Shown here in pieces: positions 47,601 to 59,600 of a stretch of 64,000 bases of DNA. Where the stretch lies: positions 26,526,559-26,590,558 of the forward strand of contig NC_079476.1 in the NCBI RefSeq assembly GCF_026230105.1, read 5' to 3'. Under the pieces are notes generated by a model. It did no database searches. It had not been told where the DNA came from and saw nothing but the letters and a program-made list of their open reading frames with translations. The stretch comes from Diorhabda sublineata. Its lineage: Eukaryota > Arthropoda > Insecta > Coleoptera > Chrysomelidae. The translations under genes and the position numbers were made by a program. Numbering within the stretch: position 1 is the first letter of the stretch; each line of letters starts with the position of its first letter.

Positions 47601-50600
47601 GGAATTCGTTTTGTCTGAGGAGTCGACCTTGTTCCTTTAAATTCACCTATAAAAACAAAACAAAACTAGAGTAATCGATAATAATTGCGAGTAATATTTT
47701 AACCAGAATTTGGAAGAAAATTGATAAATCCTTGCGTTTTTATTACCAATTCCTCAGTTTTTATTGCAAATGTCTCAGTTTTTGTTGCAACTTTTTCTGT
47801 TTTTATTGCAAAACCCTATTTTTTATGCAAATACTTCAATTTTTATTGTAGAAACGTCAGTTTTTATTAGAACTTTCTCAGTTTCTATTGCAAAATCCTA
47901 AATTTTATATATTTTCATTGCAATCCTTCAGTTTTTCTGCAAATACCTCAGTTCTTATCACGAAAACCTCATTTCTCATGCAATTACTTCAGTTTTTATT
48001 AGAAAAATCTCAATTTTTATTGCAATTTCCTTAGTTTCTATAACAAAAATCTCATTCTTATGCAAATACCTCAGTTTTTACCTGAGTTTTTATTGGAAAA
48101 ACCTCATTTTCTAACGACATCTTTCAGTTTCTATCGCAGATCCTTGTTTTCATTCCAAATATCTTATTTTTCACAGAAAAATCTCCCTTTTCAAGCAAAT
48201 ACCTCACTTTTTATCACGAAAATCTATTTTTTATTGCAAAAACCTCAGTTTTCACATCACAAACCCTTTTTTTAAGCAAATACCTTAGTTTTTATCACGA
48301 AACTCCATTTTTTATTCCAAAAATCTCAGTTTTCACAGCAAAAACTCCTTTTTCAAGCAAATACTTCACTTTTTATCGCGAAAATATATTTTTTTCATTG
48401 CAAAAACTTCAGTTTACACAGCAGAAACCTCTTTAAAGAAAATACCTCATTTTTTATTACGAAAACCCCGTTTCTTATGTAAAAACTTTAGTTTTTATCG
48501 CAAAAATCCCAGTTTTCACACAAAAAATTCTTTTTTTGAGCAAATACCTCAGTTTTTATCACGAAGACCCCATTTCTTATGTGAAAACTTCAGTTTTTAT
48601 TGGAAAAATCCTCATTTTTACAGTAAATATCTCAGTATCCACAGAAAAACCTTTTCTTTAAGCAAATATCTCAGTTTCAATCACGAAAATCCATTTTTTT
48701 ATTGCAAAAATTTCCGTTTTCACATCAAAAGCCTCTTTTTTAAGCAAATACCTTAGTTTTTATCATGAAACTCCATTTTCTTTATTGCAAAAATCTCAGT
48801 TTTCGCAGCAAAAACTCCTTTTTCAAGCAAATACCTCACTTTTTATCGTGAAAATACATTTTTTTATTGCAAAAACTTCAGGTTACATTGCAGAAACCTC
48901 TTTTTAAAGAAAATACCTCAATTTTTATCACGAAAATCCCATTTCTTATTTGGAAACTTCAGTTTTTATTGGAAAAATCACAATTTTCATAGCAAATATC
49001 TCAGTTTCCACAGAAAAATCTTTTCTTTAAGCAAATACCTCAATTTTAATCACGAAAATCCATTTTTTATTGTAAAAACTTCAGTTAACACAGCAAAAAC
49101 CTCTTTTTTAAGCGATAAAATCAGTTTCTATCACAAAAATCCCATTTTATATACCAATACCTTAATTTTATTGCCAAAACCTCATTTTGTATGGAAATCG
49201 TTTAGTTTCTATTGCAAATCTCTGTTTTATCACATCCATCAACATTTTTAACAAATTTTCATAAAAAAGAAAGACAGTTACCAATAATTTTCCACCCCCA
49301 AAATGAAACCGAACATTTTTAACTATAAATCCTCCACATTCATGCTAAAATAAATATTTTTGACGACTAAACGAAGTTAAAAAAGTTGAGTTGAACATTG
49401 ACTTACATCGCATTCCCTTATGGAATCCATGGCCAAGAGATCATTACCGTGCCTCAATTGAAACCTAACCATTTCTTCAGCTAATTTCAAGTCTTCCATC
49501 TCTTGCAATACCCTATCGGACGAACCTAACGTAGGCGGGGGACAAGCTTTCATCATCTGTTGAAGTAACAAAGCGTATTTGCCCATCCTTTGCACCGGTT
49601 TCAATAAGTAACTGGCCAAATCCATTTTATCACCTAATTCTAATTGTTTACTCTACAACATATTTTTTTAAATTATTATCAGTATTGAAATTATATAAAA
49701 ATGCATAAAAAGGTATGTAAGAAACAGCGATTTCTTTAATATAACCAAGACAGAAAAAATCTGAGAATATTATGTTAGAACGGAATCCATTTTCAAATGA
49801 TTTTTGGTAATTTTTCGTAGTGGATTGGTCGCCCTGTATATTACTCCTACTACTCACGCGCCCTCTGTTCCCTAATCTAAATACTAAAATAACAGGTCTG
49901 GATTTTAAATACATTGTACTTTCTAAGGATTGTCAACTGTCAAACATGAATCAGTACTACCAATCAACCATCTATGTTACGGTGTAATTTCCCTAGATGT
50001 ATATTTTCAACAATTTTTCTTCAAATGAAGTTTTATAAGACGATAACTTGGTTATGGAAACGCGCGTCAGATAGTGTAGTTGTGAGTGTTGGTGTAGTGT
50101 ACACAATATGTTCATTATGATAGTCATGAACGGTGCCGGAAATGCCAATTTAGTAGTTAAGTTTTGAAAAATGGATTATGAGAAATTCCCTGAATTTACC
50201 TTGAAAAAAGACGATCCGTATTCGGACATCAACGAATCCGATTTCGGTTTATTTTTATTATACAGAGCGTATAAATAAAACCTTTTATCGTATTTTAGGA
50301 ATATTTGTCCTACTTGTAAAGGATTATTGATACATTCCTCTAATTCATTTAGAAAATGTTGACTATGGAATTCGTATATTTTCTCGACGTTGCCAAACAC
50401 CGTGTTTCTTTGTCCACGAAGTGCTTGCGGAATATCGTCTCTTTGTAACTCGGATATGTAATTCACTATTACGTAATCCAATGATTTTACGTAGTCTCTT
50501 TCGGTTTCTATCATTTCTTTAATGATGTAACTCAAAGTCCTGGAAAAAAAAACTGTGTTAAAATATTTTATGGATACTAAATTTGTTCTTACTTTTGAGT

Positions 50601-53600
50601 TTTTGCGTCCATGTTGTGATATAAAGCATCCGAGGGCAAATCTAGAGTTGAGGAGTGACAATAAAGATGGTTGTTGGCTGAAACTGGAGGTACTTTTCGT
50701 CTTTCTTCGGAAAAATGATCTTCTTCTATATCATCCGTCATACTGAGAGGATTAAAAATTTTTTTTTCGTTATGATTTGTCTTTTTAATAGAAAATCAGT
50801 TTAAAATAATGATTTATTTCGATATTTATCAAAATATGATTTTCTATCAAAAGCTGAGACTCAAAATTAGGGTAAATCATCACGAAAAACATAAAAATAT
50901 CCAAGAAATAAATAGTGGGAATTTATTGAACAATTTCGAAATAATAAATAGAAAAAAGTGGGCATCATATTCCATTAGTATAAAAATTGATTTTATATAA
51001 AATAATCGTTTGAAATCTCAGTAATGCATTAAACCTGGCAACATGGTAAATTCATTTTTTATTAGGTAGCGATCTAAATTACAAATATTTGATCTTCGAC
51101 TCGTTGCAGTACCGACTCGACTCAAAATTGTATCTTCCTCTCTACATAAAATTTACTATAATTTCCTGTTTTATAGTTGATTTTATCTGTTGTATAAAAC
51201 CTGTCAAAATGTACAGCTTTTTTGTTGCTAATAGCACTGTTTTCGAGGATGATCCCAGAAAATATCTTGTAATCTATCTCCTTCCATGCTTCTATGTGTC
51301 ATGGTAGGCTTCAGTTTCTGTCAATAGCCAAATCTGGACTATACGGTGGACGAAGAAACAATTAGAAGTGTAATTAATTCAATTTAACTATCGACGTGTG
51401 AAACTGTGCATTGACTTGGTGAAACAGTGATTTTTTCTTCGACATATAAAGACGTTTTTCCTTGATTCTCGCATTTGAACAATCCAACAACTCTATGTAG
51501 TATTCGTTATTGATTGTCTCTACCTTTTGGAGATATTCGATGAAGGATATTCCATGCATATCCCAAAATACTGAAGCCATAACCTTCCCAGCTAACTGTT
51601 GTGTCTTTGGACGTGGTTCGCCAGCTGCAGTTCGCTCAAACGACGATCGTTTTGATTCCGGAGTGAAGTGATGGATCAATTGTTACATATTGGCGCAAAA
51701 AAATTGATTTATTACTTGTAAACATGTAAATTTCACACACAGTCTTTTGAAAGTTGGTACTTCATAAACGTCATATGGATTTGACAATGTCAGCGCCATC
51801 TGAGTGCCAGTTACACGATTTATTGAGTGACGTAGTTTATTACATTTCAATATCTTTCATTAAGTTTCATAATATCCGCCATTTTTAACATAACCTATAA
51901 GAAACTGTCATTATTTGTAGAATGAGTTACGACGTTGCCAAGTTTAATTGATAGTAAATCACAATCTTCGAGAAATTATGTCAGCAATGATTTTTTTAGA
52001 TAAAAACATTTTTAAGGGTTTATATTGTTTTTAAAAATGTATTGCGGATATTTTTAAATATTTAAGTTTCAGTACAACAATGCAAAAATAATTATTGAAA
52101 ACTCGTTCAATGATATAGACGGTGAATCAGGTTTTATTCTAATATATGAATCGGAGCTAAATTTTGTTAGAATTTTTTTTGTGACCTATTTACATTCTTT
52201 ATAGAAACATTTTGTTTGTTTGTTAGCAATAAATTAGAAACTTCCACCGATTCAAGATGGTAGAATTCCATGATATTATATAAAACGATGTTCTAGCAGT
52301 TGTAGGAGTTAATGAAGAATTAATGAACACATAAACTCAACGGTTTATTTAAATAAATTAGATGTGAAGTGTAAAGTGTAAGTGTTTAGTGTATAAATGA
52401 AGATATACCGTGTATATAGATGAATCTCAGCTTTTTGTGATTTAAAATTGTGTAAGTAAATAAAAAAATTATATTAAGTAAATCATGAACCTTTTTATGA
52501 ATCCTTCGCTTCCTTCTTCGATGATACTATACTGTTGATTCTCTGTATTATCCTGATTGGATCCCGTACTAGAACTACCAGCGCTACATAGAGCGCAACT
52601 TTCCTTATAATATTGACACGAGCAAATCCACTGCAATTTTTTTTGTTTATATAAAATCTCATCACCAACTGAGTTTTCTGCAGTAGATACACCACTGTCG
52701 CATCTATTACAATCATTATGTTCGGAATCGATTTTTTCTAGAAGATTTTCTACACTTTCTTCTTTAATACCACCTATAATTATACGGGGAATGCTCAATA
52801 ATATAATTTAAAATAATAGAATAATGATTAATATCACCTAAAGTTCCGCTATTTTTTCTTTCTAGTGATTCTTTAGAACTGCAAGGACAATTTTGTAATG
52901 TTTGAATATATTTCTTCTTCAGTTTATAAGATACCGTATTTTCCGTGTCAGATTCGCAACAATTACACATTTCCCCAGCAGCATGGTGGTTACAATGATA
53001 GATGAAGGCCAGAGAACTCACCGATCTTCTCCTGAAAATAATTTATTTCGCCGTTAACCAATTACGTTCAAAAACTATCAATAAACTATGATAGGATGAT
53101 CCCAGAAGTATCAAACATGGAAAAAATTGGTATACTTTTATTTTAAAGGCTTTAGCTTAACCAGTATGAACTAGATTCTACTTTGGAGAGACTATTTCTT
53201 TGTTATCAATGGTAAAATATTGTACAGCGTAGTTTAGACGAGACCGTACGACCTACGAAGGCCTGGATAAGAGACAACTCTAGAAATGTTGAAGAAAATG
53301 GATAATTTTCGATTGAAATTGGACTGAAGAGGAAGAAACGGCTCTAAAGAAGACGAAGATTGTTTCCTTTGTAGGCAAAGTCATTGCGTCGATTTTTTTG
53401 AGATGCGATTTACATTAACTATTTTGAAAAAGAGAAAACTACCAACGGCGAGTATTATGCAACGTTTGAGTAAAGAAATCTAGCAAAATTTTTTACAAAT
53501 TTGTTGTGTTTTCTATTTGGGTCGGATATTTCTAGGACCATTTCGTATGAATGAAAAACTAACCTGATATGCGTGTTTTGATGCTTGACTGGTGTACTTG

Positions 53601-56600
53601 AAGCACTTATTTCCGAAGGATAATAAGAGAGATTTATATCTTCATCTTTATCAGGAGGTTTGTTATAATTGCTATTCATAAACTGCGATTTCTATATAAA
53701 AAATTAATTATTAGAAAATACATACGAGACGTGGCGATTAAATCTCGTTTTGTTTCGGTAAAAAAATTTCGTCTCGCAAAATCATGTTTTGCACGAGAAT
53801 TGCTCGCAGTTTTTTATGTTTATGTATCAAAACTTTTCATTTTAACTTTTGTGACATTCCTGTGCGAGATTTCAGACGAGATTGTAAACGAAAATGTGAA
53901 AAATCTAAAACAAAACGAGATTATATACACACAAACTCACCTGACATAACTGTATCAATTTTTCATTCCCGGAATTATGTGCTAATTTAAAAAATTCCTC
54001 CTGTTCCTTACTATCATCGTCTAAAATATCCTGACAGGATTCTAGTAATAAAAAACATCTGGAAGTATCTTCTATAGTTTCTCGTCCTTCTTCTAGTTTT
54101 TCTCTAAACGCTTTCATCAGGAAATGCAAATTATTCGACGTTTCTTTTAGTTGTTGCCCTTTGGCATTCGTTATAATTTTGCATTCTTCGTAAAGGTCGT
54201 TGGACTTTTCGATTTGCCTCTGAAAGTTTCGTTAAAATATAAAAATTCGCGCAAACAAAATGATAAAACGCAAATTAGAATTGGAATTGAGCGGAATCAA
54301 AACAAGACTAAGAATGTACTGCTCAGACTTTGATTGTAAGTTAATGATGGAAATTTGAGGAGAGTTGAATTTATAATTGAAATTAACTATAATCCGTAGG
54401 AGTCGGCAATATATGAAAATAAACGATTAGGATTCATGAAAAAATAACATGTCGAAAGGGAAAAATACTCGATTTTGTAATTTTTTTTTAATTTCAAAAA
54501 AATTCGAAACAATTGGAACAAACAATTGATAGAAAACTGATTGAAAATAGACAAAGAGAAAAACAAAATTATGGTAGTAGCGAATGTAAAAGACAAAGTT
54601 GAAATTTTGAGGTTACAATTTTGTTTTTCACCTCGATTTCTATACCAAAACAAGACCCCCAATGCAATTCGGAGCCATTGCAAATGGATATTGGGAAATC
54701 GTTAAAATATTTTGAGCCCAATCCACTTATGGACGCTCCTCCGGAAATTACGGCTCCAAATTCTATATTTAGCGATTCCTGGACTTTTTCTGTAGTGGGG
54801 GGAAAAGTAGTGACTCAAAATTCCGAAAAAACAAAATTTTGAACTCAAAAAAAAAGTTTTATTATCTCAAGTACAGTGTCCTCAAAATTCCAAATCTGAT
54901 ATCATACAAAGCCTCCAAAATTGGTGAAAAAATAATGAATCGCATATTTTTGAAATGACCAAAATCGAATATCTTAGATTTGATTTGAAAGTTACCCTAT
55001 AATGGAATCCGGAACACACCGGAGTGAAGCTGGTAAGTTCGCTAAAGCAGGGGTGGAAAAGCCCTTCATGGGACCTGAATCTTTCTGGAATATTAGCTAC
55101 AAAACATTAGAAAAAGCATTTTAGAATATGGCAGATTGTGTGGCTTCAATAGACACCTGAAGACTCTAGATTCAGCAGATAATGGGACGTGAAGATTTTG
55201 TTGCACAGAAGACGAAACCTCTATCCACATTCGCTCGAACACTAATCCCACATTCTGGTGGGTTCTTCGGTATCGTAGTAAGAGAAGCGAACACGATAAA
55301 TCCTTTTAGTGGTCCATTACATCATCCTCCACATATTCCATGTTGAACCAACACCAAATGCGCCAACCATCACTGAAGAAGAAGACGCCGATCTTTCATT
55401 TTTCAATTTTTACTAAGGTTTCATCCAACAGATGAGGTAAAAGTCTACAAATCTCAGAATGTACCTAAAGTGCGTTTTCCACGGAATCTCTCCGGTTCTT
55501 TGTAGTATGGTTAACTTATGGTAAGATATTAGTATTAGTTTTAGATAGTTTTCAATTCGAAAACGGTTTAGTGTTTGTTGTAATAATAAATAAAGATTTT
55601 TATCGCGGAACATTTTATAGGTAAGTTGTTGACTTACCCATGCGTTGAAGAAAAACTTTTCAAAATCGTTCGCGACGTTTTTTACTGCAGCAGCGTCTAC
55701 TGCCGATCGTAAAAGCACCATAAGATTGTTAAGAGTTTCTTCCCCGATTTGTTTCGTCCATGACATTAGCTGCAATGAAACGTTGGTACTAAATAATTGA
55801 TAATTATTGGTCTAAATATATCAATTGAATGTTTATTATTTGTATAAATTTAGATAAAGATTGGATGGTTTGTTTTCGTAGACGATATTCCTTACGACGC
55901 GCGTTTCGTTAATCGAGTTAACGTCTTCAGAGACTAAAATATTGATGTAGTTGTAGGAAACTGTATTTTTAAATTTAGTACAAACAGCTTAAGAGGTTTG
56001 AACTTTTAACATATATCTAAGTTAAATACGCATCTACTCGAGACTTAATGTTGACTTAACATTATATATTATGAGTAATTACATGTTTGAGTCAACAAGT
56101 AACATTTCGTTTGTGTTTACAATTGTATTTATATTATATTAAACTATAGGCATAGACGTACTTACGAATTTTTTTCAAAAGGATATGGATTATTCATAAT
56201 CAGATGATTAAACGATAGTAGAATATCATTTATAAGTTTCTAAGACGTTTCAAAAATTATTTTTTTGACATTAAAATACTTTAGAACACAAATTTGAATC
56301 ATTTTTGAGATGAATAATTACGTGACTTTCTCAGGTTATTACTAAACAAGTAGAAATTTTTTGTTTTTCGAAACTATTGACGGTGAGTCAATCCGTATAA
56401 GTGATTTTTCAATAGTTCAATCGAATTGTGAACGAGACATTCTGTATAACCGAGAATGTCGATGTTTTCAATTAATTGACACTGGAACATCCTCTATAAT
56501 TGATATTTCTTCAGATTCTTCGATGTCTCTAGGTAATTGACAATGGGACATCCCATATAATTGATAATTTGAACGAATTCCTCAAAATTTCAAACTTTTT

Positions 56601-59600
56601 GTCAGTAAGACAACCCTTATAATTGATAATATTTGTTTTTTAATGAGATTGACAGTAGGACAATCCGTATAAGATAATATTTTTCATAATTCAAACTAAT
56701 TGTGAATGAAACATTCTGTATAATTGATTATTCATCGGATTATTCAATATTTCAAACCATTTCTCAATGAAACAACCCTTAAGATTGGAAATTTCACAGA
56801 TTCTTTAATATTTCAATCTAATTGTGAATGAGACATCCTGTATAATCGATAATTCTTCAGATTATTCAATATTTCAAACCATTTCTCAATGAAACAACCC
56901 TCATGATTGAAAATGTCTCAGATTGTCAACGTTTCGAAATGTTTGTCAAAGGTACATTCCTTACGAATGATATTTCTTCAGATTCTTTGATACTTCAACC
57001 TAATTGTGAATGAGACATCCTGTATAATCGATAATTCTTCAGATTATTCAATATTTCAAACCATTTCTCAATGAAACAACCTTTAAGATTGGAAATTCCT
57101 CAGATTTTCAACGTTTCGAAATGTTTGTCAAAGGTACATTCTTTACGAATGATATTTCTTCAGATTCTTTGATACTTCAACCTAATTGTGAATGAGACAT
57201 CCTGTATAATCGATAATTCTTTAGATTATTCAATATTTCAAACCATTTCTCAATGAAACAACCTTTAAGATTGGAAATTCCTCAGATTTTCAACGTTTCG
57301 AAATGTTTGTCAAAGGTACATTCCTTACGAATGATATTTCTTCAGATTCTTTGATACTTCAACCTAATTGTGAATGAGACATCCTGTATAATCGATAATT
57401 CTTTAGATTATTCAATATTTCAAACCATTTCTCAATGAAACAACCTTTAAGATTGGAAATTCCTCAGATTTTCAACGTTTCGAAATGTTTGTCAAAGGTA
57501 CATTCCTTACGAATGATATTTCTTCAGATTCTTTGATACTTCAACCTAATTGTGAATGAGACATCCTGTATAATCGATAATTCTTCAGATTATTCAATAT
57601 TTCAAACCATTTCTCAATGAAACAACCTTTAAGATTGGAAATTCCTCAGATTTTCAACGTTTCGAAATGTTTGTCAAAGGTACATTCCTTACGAATGATA
57701 TTTCTTCAGATTCTTTGATACTTCAACCTAATTGTGAATGAGACATCCTGTATAATCGATAATTCTTCAGATTATTCAATATTTCAAACCATTTCTCAAT
57801 GAAACAACCTTTAAGATTGGAAATTCCTCAGATTTTCAACGTTTCGAAATGTTTGTCAAAGGTACATTCCTTACGAATGATGTTTCTTCAGATTCTTTGA
57901 TACTTCAACCTAATTGTGAATGAGACATCCTGTATAATCGATAATTCTTTAGATTATTCAATATTTCAAACCATTTCTCAATGAAACAACCTTTAAGATT
58001 GGAAATTCCTCAGATTTTCAACGTTTCGAAATGTTTGTCAAAGGTACATTCTTTACGAATGATATTTCTTCAGATTCTTTGATACTTCAACCTAATTGTG
58101 AATGAGACATCCTGTATAATCGATAATTCTTCAGATTATTCAATATTTCAAACCATTTCTCAATGAAACAACCTTTAAGATTGGAAATTCCTCAGATTTT
58201 CAACGTTTCGAAATGTTTGTCAAAGGTACATTCCTTACGAATGATATTTCTTCAGATTCTTTGATACTTCAACCTAATTGTGAATGAGACATCCTGTATA
58301 ATCGATAATTCTTCAGATTATTCAATATTTCAAACCATTTCTCAATGAAACAACCCTTAAGATTGGAAATTCCTCAGATTTTCAACGTTTCGAAATGTTT
58401 GTCAAAGGTACATTCTTTACGAATGATATTTCTTCAGATTCTTTGATACTTCAACCTAATTGTGAATGAGACATCCTGTATAATCGATAATTCTTTAGAT
58501 TATTCAATATTTCAAACCATTTCTCAATGAAACAACCTTTAAGATTGGAAATTCCTCAGATTTTCAACGTTTCGAAATGTTTGTCAAAGGTACATTCCTT
58601 ACGAATGATATTTCTTCAGATTCTTTGATACTTCAACCTAATTGTGAATGAGACATCCTGTATAATCGATAATTCTTCAGATTATTCAATATTTCAAACC
58701 ATTTCTCAATGAAACAACCCTTAAGATTGGAAATTCCTCAGATTTTCAACGTTTCGAAATGTTTGTCAAAGGTACATTCTTTACGAATGATATTTCTTCA
58801 GATTCTTTGATACTTCAACCTAATTGTGAATGAGACATCCTGTATAATCGATAATTCTTTAGATTATTCAATATTTCAAACCATTTCTCAATGAAACAAC
58901 CTTTAAGATTGGAAATTCCTCAGATTTTCAACGTTTCGAAATGTTTGTCAAAGGTACATTCCTTACGAATGATATTTCTTCAGATTCTTTGATACTTCAA
59001 CCTAATTGTGAATGAGACATCCTGTATAATCGATAATTCTTCAGATTATTCAATATTTCAAACCATTTCTCAATGAAACAACCTTTAAGATTGGAAATTC
59101 CTCAGATTTTCAACGTTTCGAAATGTTTGTCAAAGGTACATTCCTTACGAATGATATTTCTTCAGATTCTTTGATACTTCAACCTAATTGTGAATGAGAC
59201 ATCCTGTATAATCGATAATTCTTCAGATTATTCAATATTTCAAACCATTTCTCAATGAAACAACCCTTAAGATGGGAAATTCCTCAGATTTTCAACGTTT
59301 CGAAATGTTTGTCAAAGGTACATTCTTTACGAATGATATTTCTTCAGATTCTTTGATACTTCAACCTAATTGTGAATGAGACATCCTGTATAATCGATAA
59401 TTCTTTAGATTATTCAATATTTCAAACCATTTCTCAATGAAACAACCTTTAAGATTGGAAATTCCTCAGATTTTCAACGTTTCGAAATGTTTGTCAAAGG
59501 TACATTCCTTACGAATGATATTTCTTCAGATTCTTTGATACTTCAACCTAATTGTGAATGAGACATCCTGTATAATCGATAATTCTTCAGATTATTCAAT

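Noticed and set aside
49648..50161. 88-codon frame at 49,648-49,914 as coding
   Set aside because: It lies in the intron between the two DH exons, which join in phase without it.
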